From NCBI RefSeq assembly GCF_002736105.1, contig NZ_CP024123.1, positions 2,410,001-2,474,000 on the forward strand: a stretch of DNA of 64,000 nt. Reading direction: 5' to 3'. Of the stretch, positions 7,671 through 15,409 are shown in pieces. The stretch comes from Solibacillus sp. R5-41. GTDB taxonomy: Bacteria > Bacillota > Bacilli > Bacillales_A > Planococcaceae. A model generated the notes under the pieces. It did not search any database and was not told where the DNA came from. It was given only the letters and a program-made list of their open reading frames with translations. Position numbers and translations under genes: made by a program. Positions within the stretch are counted from its first letter, which is position 1. Every line of letters starts with the position of its first letter.

Positions 7671-8231
7671 ATGGAAGAAATTCATCTAATTGTTGCAAAA
7701 AATTTAAAAGCGATTCGCGAACAGGAAAAACTAAGCTTAGAAAAGGTCGCCCAATTAAGTGGTGTCAGCAAAACAATGATTGGTCAAATTGAACGAGGTG
7801 AGTCTAGTCCAACGTTGACAACGATATGGAAAATAGCGAACGGCTTAAAGGTTTCCTTTACATCCCTGATTAACAATCCGCAGCCAGATGCAACAGTTGT
7901 TTTAAGAAATGAGATTCAAGTTTTATCTGAAAACAGTGGTAAATATCGCGTCTACCCTTCCTTCCCGTTCCAGGGTGACCGACGCTTTGAAATATATACG
8001 GTTGAAATTGACAAAGGTGGACATTTGAAGGCGGATGCCCATAGAGAAGGTACCGAGGAATTTATTACTGTGTTTGATGGCGAACTCACGATTGCTGTCG
8101 GTGACGGTCAATATACACTAAATAAGGGTGACTCCATCCGATTCAAGGCGGACAAACCTCACAGTTATACGAATGCTGGTAGCACATTAATCCGCTTAAG
8201 TATGACGATCTTTTATCCACCTTTTCAGTGA
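7671..8231 (+). CDS. XRE family regulator with C-terminal cupin domain
   Basis: Residues 7-62 form a Cro/CI-type helix-turn-helix (LKAIREQEKLSLEKVAQLSGVSKTMIGQIERGESSPTLTTIWKIANGL). Residues about 100-185 form a cupin barrel with GTEEFITVFDGELTIAVGDGQYTLNKGDSIRFKADKPHSYTN. The family is a group of small-molecule-responsive regulators (PuuR/SutR-like). ATG follows GTGGAGG. Divergence from LysE and the upstream dyad suggest that it regulates itself and the exporter. Confidence 0.92.
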   Translation: MEEIHLIVAKNLKAIREQEKLSLEKVAQLSGVSKTMIGQIERGESSPTLTTIWKIANGLKVSFTSLINNPQPDATVVLRNEIQVLSENSGKYRVYPSFPFQGDRRFEIYTVEIDKGGHLKADAHREGTEEFITVFDGELTIAVGDGQYTLNKGDSIRFKADKPHSYTNAGSTLIRLSMTIFYPPFQ

Positions 8232-8304
8232 CGTGAAATTCAACATTTGACGAAGCTTCATAAATAAACCCCAAAAAGCATTCTTCCATCCCGGATTGCT
8301 ACAA

Positions 8305-8342
8305 GAAAACAGCCACTTCACGGAGAAATGGCTGTTTTCTTT
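8305..8342 (+). terminator. Intrinsic terminator after the XRE-cupin gene
   Basis: AAACAGCCACTTC-ACGGA-GAAATGGCTG forms a hairpin followed by TTTTCTTT. Confidence 0.75.
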
Positions 8343-8351
8343 GGATCACAT

Positions 8352-8731
8352 TTACTTAGTGTCTTTAAGAACTTCGCTTAATTGCAATCGAGATATCGTC
8401 CCTTGATGTAAAAATAATTGCCATCTGCTATCAATAAGTTTCCATATCGAACTTCTTAACGTGTTACGGTTTCTCGTTTTATCAACAATAAAATAGGTAG
8501 CAAAAACCACATCAGGTGCTAACGGATAAATTTCGTAGTTATGTAGTGACATCTCAGTCAAAACAACACCCGTTTCAAGGCATTCTTTTTTATCATACAT
8601 ATACCCTGAACTACCATTTTCAAAAAACTTGTTTGCCAGTATTTAACTAGTTTTTTTGGGCTTTTCCGCACTTCAAGTACTGTGTGACTTTCCTCTATTT
8701 GCTTTAAATGTTCTTTTAAATTCACATCCAT
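8352..8731 (-). pseudogene. DUF4440 (NTF2-like) protein, frameshifted
   Basis: The N-terminal part starts at ATG 8731 after an AGGATGG site and reads MDVNLKEHLKQIEESHTVLEVRKSPKKL. One base then appears to be missing near 8643. The family sequence continues in another frame as LANKFFENGSSGYMYDKKECLETG and on through VVLTEMSLHNYEIYPLAP to FLHQGTISRLQ. Together they give a complete DUF4440/NTF2-like fold of about 125 residues. The frameshift makes this a probable pseudogene unless it is a sequencing error. Confidence 0.7.
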
Positions 8732-8809
8732 TGTATATCCATCCTATTTTTATAGTTATTATATATATGGTTATATTAATGAGCAATGTATGCGCCAAAC
8801 AGTTAAACT

Positions 8810-10174
8810 TCACTGCAAATCAATTTTCACTGAATCCAATTCGACTGGCATATTCGAACTAAGGGTGCTTAAACTCACTCGTAGAACATAATCTATTGGA
8901 TTGAAGCTCTTCACTTTACCAATTTCAAAGGTACTTCTAAATCGCAACTTTTCTTCATCCAGCACTTCCGTTGTATGTTTCATCGGCTCCTCATACACTT
9001 CTTTCTCTGTTTCTTTCACAAGTATAAGATTATTTTTTGCGTAATTTTTAAAGAACGTCAAATTCTGTTGACCGCGCTCGCCACTATTCACTTGAAAATC
9101 TACAATGAACTTTTTATCATATATCTCCATTTTTTCAATATCTACTGATAAATTTTGGCGATTAGATTGGATGGAATAAGGCGTTGGTTGAGCTAATAAT
9201 ACAAAATGATCTTTTTCATTAATCGCAACTTTTGGTTCGATGACGATGTAACTTGTTTGTTCTATTAAAGACTGCGCAAATACCGTTCTTCCTTTTACCG
9301 TTTTGTGATTTTCAAATTTGTGCGTTTCTAAATCAATACCATCGGACAAAACGTTAATTTCATTGCCTTGATCGTCAAAAATATCTAAACGGACTTGATC
9401 ATTTTTACTTTCAAGCGGAAAAGAAGCTGTGTAATTAATTGCCGTAGATGCTTCCCCATGAATAATCGAATCAAATAGGACGTTTACTTCCGCCTTTATA
9501 TTACTTCGTTCTTCATTAATATCCCTTTCTTCATACGCTAATTGCTTAATTGGAACATCAAATTTCCATGTTCCTTCCTTATTTCCTAACCGCTTAAATT
9601 CAAGCGGAAACGTCGTATTTGGTGGTAATTCCGTTTTCGGATAATTTAATCGAATATTCCCTACAAAGCCACCATCTGTTTGATCCAAATAAACAAGCTC
9701 TTTACTATCCGCAATCCCGTCATCACCATCAAATATTTCATAGAACCCCATTAAGCGACCATTTGACTCTGTTTTCACATCACCTTTCACATGAAACGTT
9801 ACACCAACTACCGCTCCATCATAATAGGCACTTGTCACGGTGACATCAATCCCTCGATGGCTAGCGGATGCATTCAATTCGGTAATCAATTGTTGTGACG
9901 CTAAACTTCTTCCAACTAAATCATTAAAATTAGTATATAGTGTGCCAATCAACGGAACCTCTGCTAAAGCCTGTGACATGGACGGAACAATAAAGCTTGA
10001 GCTAATAAAAATTGCTGCAGCGGCCGACAAAATAAACGGTTTCCTTCGCCTGTTATTTCTTCTTGATACTTTATGTAAACTTGCGCGGCCGATCCCCGTT
10101 TGTATCGCTTTTAACACATCTTCTTGGGGTACTTCAATTTTTTCATATTCATCTCGAAACGGTTTCTTCTCCAT
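8810..10174 (-). CDS. DUF4179 anti-sigma-type transmembrane protein
   Basis: The 454-residue protein has a cytoplasmic N-terminal segment (residues 1-46) and one transmembrane helix at about 47-68 (FILSAAAAIFISSSFIVPSMS). A large extracellular part begins ALAEVPLIGTLYTNFND, typical of the DUF4179 domain, followed by a DUF5643-like region. Such proteins partner ECF sigma factors and sequester them at the membrane. Its start overlaps the upstream sigma gene by 26 bases, indicating translational coupling. Confidence 0.85.
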   Translation of the reverse strand: MEKKPFRDEYEKIEVPQEDVLKAIQTGIGRASLHKVSRRNNRRRKPFILSAAAAIFISSSFIVPSMSQALAEVPLIGTLYTNFNDLVGRSLASQQLITELNASASHRGIDVTVTSAYYDGAVVGVTFHVKGDVKTESNGRLMGFYEIFDGDDGIADSKELVYLDQTDGGFVGNIRLNYPKTELPPNTTFPLEFKRLGNKEGTWKFDVPIKQLAYEERDINEERSNIKAEVNVLFDSIIHGEASTAINYTASFPLESKNDQVRLDIFDDQGNEINVLSDGIDLETHKFENHKTVKGRTVFAQSLIEQTSYIVIEPKVAINEKDHFVLLAQPTPYSIQSNRQNLSVDIEKMEIYDKKFIVDFQVNSGERGQQNLTFFKNYAKNNLILVKETEKEVYEEPMKHTTEVLDEEKLRFRSTFEIGKVKSFNPIDYVLRVSLSTLSSNMPVELDSVKIDLQ

Positions 10175-10688
10175 TATATGTATGCCCCCTTAAGCGTTTT
10201 TTTAATTCGACCTTTCCTCTTGAAAGATACGTTTTTACTGTATTTACTGGCACATCCATTGTTTTAGCTACCTCTTTAATCGAAAAATCCTTAAAGTAAA
10301 ACAAGATGATGGCGGTACGATAGTGACCCTTTAATTGACTGACAGCGCTAACTAAATCTAAATTTTCATCTTTTGTTTCAAGTAGCCCATGAGAATTTTC
10401 CATTATTTCATCCGCTGGTATTTCTTTGTTTTTCTTTTTCATCACATCAAAGGCGCAATGGATCAAAATTCTTGTCAGCCATGTTAAGAAAAATTGTTCA
10501 TTTTTTAATTGTTCAATTGCAATCAGCCCTTTGTACGCCGTTTCTTGCACGATATCTAGTGCATCTTCACGATTTCCAACATATAGAAAAGCGGTGCGGT
10601 ACAATTGAGTACTATGCATGACGAGAAGTTCTTCAAACGCTTCATCGTTACCTTTCATTGCCTTTTTTACAAGCTTCCTTTCATTCAT
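10149..10688 (-). CDS. ECF-type RNA polymerase sigma factor (SigM/SigV-like)
   Basis: The 179-residue protein has region 2 (EELLVMHSTQLYRTAFLYVGNREDALDIVQETAYKGLIAIEQLKNEQFFLTWLTRILIHCA) and region 4 (LKGHYRTAIILFYFKDFSIKEVAKTMDVPVNTVKTYLSRGKVELKKRL). It is full length for the group. The overlapping DUF4179 gene is its probable anti-sigma factor. Its ATG has a GGAGG site. Genes with cell-wall functions are common targets of this group, but nothing here shows its own regulon. Confidence 0.93.
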   Translation of the reverse strand: MNERKLVKKAMKGNDEAFEELLVMHSTQLYRTAFLYVGNREDALDIVQETAYKGLIAIEQLKNEQFFLTWLTRILIHCAFDVMKKKNKEIPADEIMENSHGLLETKDENLDLVSAVSQLKGHYRTAIILFYFKDFSIKEVAKTMDVPVNTVKTYLSRGKVELKKRLRGHTYNGEETVSR

Positions 10689-10882
10689 GTTCTTGCCTCC
10701 TTTCGTTCATTAGAGCAAAAACAGCCCAAAAAAGTTTCAACTATTTTATTCGATTTCAATTACTTTCAGTATGTAGACTGGAACGGATAAAACGATTAGT
10801 TAAATTGTAATTATATAGTAAACTAACTAGTATAGGATAAAATCGGTAAATCCAAAAATATGTATTTGGTGGTGATGATTTT

Positions 10883-11338
10883 ATGAAAAATTTTTCTTGG
10901 ATAACGGGTCTTATTTTCGGTGCAGTATTGTCATTGGTCTCTGCATTAATTTTCATGCTTCTCGCGCAAACATCGGCTGGTGGAATCACTTCATTTTGGG
11001 GTGAAAGTTGGTTATATTTTGCCGTCATCATTCCATTTGTCATCACCTTTGCCATTTTAGGTGGCTATTTTCACAATAGAAACGAACTATCCAATAGAAA
11101 ACTTTGGCTTATCAGTCTTATCAGTGCGTTTTTAGTCACGCTATATAGTGGTACGATTGGGGCTATCTTTGGAGAAACGATCGTTCGGGGTGGTATGGAA
11201 ACAATTAACGTAGAAGGCACACTCATTTGGGGAACAATTTATGCATTTATTTTACTGCCTCTTACCACTCCGTTCGCGAGATTTTTGTTAGGTATTTTTT
11301 ATTCGATAATAAAAAAGTTTCCGCCCCTAATTAAATAA
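10883..11338 (+). CDS. Membrane protein of unknown function
   Basis: The 151-residue product has four hydrophobic helices, at about residues 8-30, 40-62, 74-98 and 112-140. There are no recognisable catalytic residues. A GGTGGTGATGATTTT sequence precedes the ATG. It is divergent from the ECF sigma gene and could be part of the same stress response, but this rests only on position. Its last codons contain a minus-strand terminator. Confidence 0.65.
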   Translation: MKNFSWITGLIFGAVLSLVSALIFMLLAQTSAGGITSFWGESWLYFAVIIPFVITFAILGGYFHNRNELSNRKLWLISLISAFLVTLYSGTIGAIFGETIVRGGMETINVEGTLIWGTIYAFILLPLTTPFARFLLGIFYSIIKKFPPLIK

Positions 11339-11350
11339 GAGCGGAAACCT
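11311..11350 (-). terminator. Intrinsic terminator for the amidase gene
   Basis: GTTTCCGC...GCGGAAAC is followed on the minus strand by TTTTTT. It overlaps the 3' end of the convergent plus-strand membrane-protein gene. Confidence 0.75.
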
Positions 11351-11373
11351 ACGATATACAGCTGACACAAAAT

Positions 11374-12120
11374 TTATTGTGAGCGATTTAAATAGGCAAG
11401 CAACAAACTAAGAATTTTGCCATCTGAATACTGTTCGATTTTATCACTGTGATCTACGCTAAATACGCCTTTTTCATACAGCTTTCCGAATAATTTTTTT
11501 GCTTCTGATACACCAGTCGCGTCTAATGTATTTTTGGACGTTTCCACTTCATTCCCCTCCTCCTTTGCGGGTGTTGAAAATGGATGACCAATGGCTGCTG
11601 CTAATACTTTTGCTATGGCTAGGCAAATTGCTTCCAAATTTTGATCCAGCAATTCGATATCCTTCTTACTGTTTACAAAGCCGAATTCTATTAAAATGCC
11701 TGGCTCGTATGTTTTCGTTAAAACGCCAATATTGTTACGGTAAATGGCGCCACGATTTTTTAAGCCGGAAGCGTCACTCATCGCTTTTGCTACTTTTGCC
11801 GCTAAATCTTTTTGTGTACTGTATAGTACTTCTCCTCCGATTGGTTGATCGGTTAACGGAGTCGTTGAATTTAAGTGACCACTTACAATAAGCCCATTGC
11901 GATCTTTGTTATGATAGGATACTAAATGATTAATGTTTTGGGTTTGGTTTTTAGAGATTTTATCCTCATAGAATGTCGCTGCAACTTTATTGGCGATCAA
12001 AATCTCATAAATTCGCTTTATAAATTTCCGGGCATATTGCACCTCATCAACATACCCACGCGAACCCGTTCCATCACCGTAATGTCCTACATGCAATTCT
12101 ATTTCTACTGGCTGTGTCAT
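11374..12120 (-). CDS. N-acetylmuramoyl-L-alanine amidase (Amidase_3), phage-endolysin-like
   Basis: Amidase_3 zinc hydrolases cut the bond between muramic acid and L-alanine in peptidoglycan. The visible ligands are HVGHYGDGTGSRG near the N-terminus, SGHLNS around residue 95, and the catalytic glutamate in GILIEFGFVNSKKDIELL. The C-terminal 60 residues (TLDATGVSEAKKLFGKLYEK...) form a short helical tail. The start is set at ATG 12120 after GGGAGG; the longer open frame begins upstream of that site. There is no signal peptide, which suits a phage endolysin or a spore-mother-cell enzyme. The neighbouring DnaD-like gene suggests a phage relic. Confidence 0.85.
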   Translation of the reverse strand: MTQPVEIELHVGHYGDGTGSRGYVDEVQYARKFIKRIYEILIANKVAATFYEDKISKNQTQNINHLVSYHNKDRNGLIVSGHLNSTTPLTDQPIGGEVLYSTQKDLAAKVAKAMSDASGLKNRGAIYRNNIGVLTKTYEPGILIEFGFVNSKKDIELLDQNLEAICLAIAKVLAAAIGHPFSTPAKEEGNEVETSKNTLDATGVSEAKKLFGKLYEKGVFSVDHSDKIEQYSDGKILSLLLAYLNRSQ

Positions 12121-12254
12121 TTCATATTCCCTCCCTTCAAAAACTAAGATGTATTTTAGAATATACATAACCCACTTTTATTGAATGTGTTATAAACTAC
12201 TATTTTATTATTTGCTTAATAAATAGCATTATTTATTGCTAAACTATCTTGCTG

Positions 12255-13064
12255 TTATAGATTTTGACTAGCAAACTTTAGCATTTCTAACTTCTCGCGC
12301 ACCGCTTTTACTTGTGCTTCATCTAAAACTTCTTCCTCAATTACGTCGTGACGTGCTGTGAACCAATCCGGAATCTTTTCGTTGCGTTTTTTTGACCCCC
12401 CTTTTTTCTGCCATGCCTGCAAAATGCCATTCACATACGGCCAATTTAAAATATCACGTTTCACAGCTACGTTGACCGCTCTTATTATTTCTCCCTCCGA
12501 AAAATGAGTTTGCCATTCGAGCAATTGTTGTTCATGCTTTTTCGTTAAATGAATACCAAAATTCCGAAAAACATGTTCTATGTTATTTAATCTATCATTA
12601 GTCTTTGTATTAGTCTTTTGTATTGGTGTGGCCATTTTGGACGGTGGTGTATGACAAATTGGTCCCTCTTCAACCGGACATTGTGGCCTATTGATCCTGT
12701 CATTCTGTCCTGAAACGTCATAAAAAGAAGCCTCATTCAGAAGCTGATTTAATTGTTTATAATGAATGCGATACCATTTCGTTTTATCAAAGTTCGCACG
12801 GTTATAATTCGCGCTGATTAAAACCCCTAATTCATCCAGCCTTTTCACGATGCGCCGAATTGTACGTTCACTCCAGAAAGGGAATTGTTTTTGCCAGCTT
12901 GTGTACGCATTGTAAATCCATTTTTCGCCATCAAGTGTGATGCCACTTTTCGTCACCCAATAATGCAGTTGTTGCAAAAAAAGTGCCTCGTTCAGTCCGA
13001 CCGCCTTCGCTAACTTCGGTTGGACAATTAACACATAATCCGCTTCTAATAATTTCATGGACAT
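12255..13064 (-). CDS. Phage-type replication initiation protein with winged helix and DnaD-like domain
   Basis: Residues 1-110 resemble phage replication organisers: LEADYVLIVQPKLAKAVGLNEALFLQQLHYWVTKSG, followed by YTSWQKQFPFWSERTIRRIVKRLDELGVL, a winged-helix module that binds origin DNA. The C-terminal part (about 160-250) resembles a DnaD domain (FGIHLTKKHEQQLLEWQTHFSEGEIIRAVNVAVKR...WPYVNGILQAWQKKG), which recruits replicative helicase loaders. It is complete, with an AGGAGG site. Next to the amidase it is probably a survivor of a lost prophage or integrated element. Confidence 0.75.
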   Translation of the reverse strand: MSMKLLEADYVLIVQPKLAKAVGLNEALFLQQLHYWVTKSGITLDGEKWIYNAYTSWQKQFPFWSERTIRRIVKRLDELGVLISANYNRANFDKTKWYRIHYKQLNQLLNEASFYDVSGQNDRINRPQCPVEEGPICHTPPSKMATPIQKTNTKTNDRLNNIEHVFRNFGIHLTKKHEQQLLEWQTHFSEGEIIRAVNVAVKRDILNWPYVNGILQAWQKKGGSKKRNEKIPDWFTARHDVIEEEVLDEAQVKAVREKLEMLKFASQNL

Positions 13065-13269
13065 TCCTCCTTTATTATATGTATTACTGAAATTCGGGCA
13101 AAAAGGGACTATTTTATTATTGCTCTTTAGTCTGCTCTTTAAAACTACAGCTAGCTAATAAGGGTAACCACGGTATTTCAAGAGTTCCACAAACAAAAAT
13201 TCATGATAGATATAAATATATTTCAAGTTATACTATAGATGCAGGTAATAATAACTGAGGAGATATATT

Positions 13270-14901
13270 ATGGTAAAAGAAAAATATCAACAAATGATTT
13301 ATAAAAGTATGTACGAGAACTTTCAAAAATGGGATGAACTAGAGTTTGTTACAGAACGACAAATATATTATTTTCTACATAGCTTAAAAGGAACAGCTGG
13401 ATCAATCGGATTATGTGAACTAACTACTATTGCTAGTGAGAAAATAGAACCTTTAAATGAAAATGAGGAAAGACATTGGAGTAAGTCTGAATGGAAGAGT
13501 TACCTTGCACCTATAATTGAAGGAATTAGTTTTTATCAAACAAATTTTAATGTACAGCAAGTAGAAAATACACAATTAATTTCAACTGATAATAGTTATG
13601 ATCAAGAATTTATATTAATTATAGATGATGATATTGTATTTATTTCTTATTTAAAAGATGTTTTAGAAAAAAAGGGTCATTCCGTTATCGTTGCGTACAA
13701 TGGCAAACGTGGATTGGAACTAATTTATGAATTAAAACCTTCTATTGTATTTTTAGATATTATGCTACCTGATACATGTGGTTTTTCTATATTAAAAAAT
13801 GTAAAGAAGATAAAAAAGGATCGTATGTTTGTTGCTGTTATGAGTTCCAATGATTGCAAGGAAAACAGAATACGAGCATATGACATGGGTGCTTTAGATT
13901 TCATTTCTAAACCTATAGAGGAAGATATTTTGAATTCCTATGTAACGAATCGCTTAGCTTATAGAAAAGAGTTAGAACAGTCAATTATTATTGATGAATT
14001 AACACAAATCTATAATCGTAAATTCATGGACTCACAACTTATAAAGTTAATCCAGCAATACAATCGTAATAAAGAACCATTTGCTCTTGCGATAGCTGAT
14101 TTAGATTATTTTAAGAAAGTCAATGATACATACGGACATTTGGTTGGAGATGAAGTCTTAAAAGGATTTGCAGATTTAGTAATGAATTCTAAACGTGAGC
14201 AAGATGTTTTTTGTCGATATGGTGGTGAAGAATTTGTCATGTTAATGCCGCAAACCACTGTCGATCAGGCATACATGCTATTAGAACAACTTCGTGAGTC
14301 AATGAAACAAAAACATTTTACAGCGAGCGGTGCAAGATTTCAGGTAACCTTCTCTTCTGGAGTAGTTGAAGCCACTACCAAAAATCTTCATCCCAAAAAA
14401 ATACTCGAAGAAGCAGATCAAGCGCTATACAATGCAAAGGAATTTGGAAGAAATCAGACTGTTATGTTTGATAGCCTAACAGCTGGAGTGCAGAAGAAAA
14501 TAAAAGTTAAAATCATTGTGATTGATGATGTTTATATCATTAGGAATCTAATTACAACTCACTTCGAAAATTGGAAATCAAGTGAAAACTTCGATATTGA
14601 AGTTATATCTTATGGTGATGGTGTTAGCTTCTTAAATTCTAATTGGTATACGCCAAATTATAAGTATATTATTTTACTAGATGGCATGATGCCAGAAATG
14701 GATGGTATTGAAGTACTTAAAAAAATTAGAGAAAAACATACTTCAAACGATGTAATCATTTCAATGTTAACAGGTCTTAAAGGTGAGAATTACGTCTTAG
14801 AGGCACTAGAAAATGGAGCAGATGATTATATTGTTAAACCGTTTAATATCATTGATGTTTCAACGCGAATAATGAGTCTGATTAAACGCTTATTTATTTA
14901 A
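13270..14901 (+). CDS. HPt-REC-GGDEF-REC diguanylate cyclase
   Basis: The 543-residue protein combines four modules. An HPt domain carries HSLKGTAGSIGL (His37). A receiver domain (about 113-230) has phospho-acceptor Asp163 in FLDIMLP and Lys214. A GGDEF domain (about 240-400) has active-site GGEEF at 318-322, and the product-inhibition I-site REQD sits at 309-312, exactly five residues upstream. A second receiver (about 412-540) has Asp471 in LLDGMMPEMDG. It should make cyclic di-GMP under control of phosphorelay. AGGAG precedes the ATG. It heads a cluster with a lone receiver and a hybrid kinase, its likely phosphate donors. Confidence 0.93.
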   Translation: MVKEKYQQMIYKSMYENFQKWDELEFVTERQIYYFLHSLKGTAGSIGLCELTTIASEKIEPLNENEERHWSKSEWKSYLAPIIEGISFYQTNFNVQQVENTQLISTDNSYDQEFILIIDDDIVFISYLKDVLEKKGHSVIVAYNGKRGLELIYELKPSIVFLDIMLPDTCGFSILKNVKKIKKDRMFVAVMSSNDCKENRIRAYDMGALDFISKPIEEDILNSYVTNRLAYRKELEQSIIIDELTQIYNRKFMDSQLIKLIQQYNRNKEPFALAIADLDYFKKVNDTYGHLVGDEVLKGFADLVMNSKREQDVFCRYGGEEFVMLMPQTTVDQAYMLLEQLRESMKQKHFTASGARFQVTFSSGVVEATTKNLHPKKILEEADQALYNAKEFGRNQTVMFDSLTAGVQKKIKVKIIVIDDVYIIRNLITTHFENWKSSENFDIEVISYGDGVSFLNSNWYTPNYKYIILLDGMMPEMDGIEVLKKIREKHTSNDVIISMLTGLKGENYVLEALENGADDYIVKPFNIIDVSTRIMSLIKRLFI

Positions 14902-14932
14902 CATGATTCAGCCGGGGGCTGAATCATGTTAA
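14902..14932 (+). terminator. Perfect inverted repeat after the GGDEF gene
   Basis: aacatgattcagcc-ggg-ggctgaatcatgtt is a long perfect hairpin immediately after the stop codon. There is no strong T tract, so it may attenuate rather than fully terminate before the response regulator. Confidence 0.5.
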
Positions 14933-14935
14933 ATC

Positions 14936-15028
14936 TCCTGGTGGATGTCACAGATTTTTTAGAGGAGCTTTTCGAGCGAGCTCGAAAAAAATCTGGACGC
15001 AATTACGCCGAGGCGTAATTGATTTAGT
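14936..15028 (+). repeat. Dispersed hairpin repeat, copy 3
   Basis: It contains cctggtggatgtcacagatt, agaggagcttttcgagcgag, ctcgaaaaaaatctggacgc and aattacgccgaggcgtaatt, the best preserved copy of the element also found at 7436-7582. It lies inside the spacer between two signalling genes in the same transcription direction. Confidence 0.8.
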
Positions 15029-15046
15029 GAAGAAAAGAGGGAAATT

Positions 15047-15409
15047 ATGAAGAAAATTTTAGTTGTAGATGATGAAGAAATTTTAAGAATGCTTATCTGT
15101 GATACCTTAGAAGACCTAGGATTCGAAATTGACGAAGCAGAGGATGGGGCTGAAGCACTTCAAAAAATCAATGAGCAAGTTTATGACTTAATGATACTCG
15201 ATTACATGATGCCAAATTTAACGGGCGTAGAGGTAATTGAGCAGCTACCAGATGATGTAAAAAACAACACTCCTATTCTGATGCTTACTGCTAAAGCACA
15301 AGAAGCAGACCGTCAAATCGTATTAGAGAAAGGCGCTCATTTTTTTATGTCCAAACCCTTTAGTCCTGTTGAATTGTTGGGCTTAGTGGAGGAAATTTTA
15401 AATGTATAA
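15047..15409 (+). CDS. Single-domain response regulator (CheY-like)
   Basis: This 120-residue protein is a complete receiver domain without output module. It has the acidic pair DDE at 8-10, phospho-acceptor Asp52 in ILDYMMP, Thr81 in MLTAKA and Lys103 in MSKPF. Its last codons overlap the hybrid kinase gene by 8 bases, so the two are translationally coupled. It is probably phosphorylated by that kinase and may shuttle phosphate to the HPt domain of the upstream cyclase. Confidence 0.95.
   Translation: MKKILVVDDEEILRMLICDTLEDLGFEIDEAEDGAEALQKINEQVYDLMILDYMMPNLTGVEVIEQLPDDVKNNTPILMLTAKAQEADRQIVLEKGAHFFMSKPFSPVELLGLVEEILNV

Noticed and set aside
10605-10790. Plus-strand open frame antisense to the sigma factor start
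   Set aside because: Shadow frame with low-complexity composition and no ribosome site.
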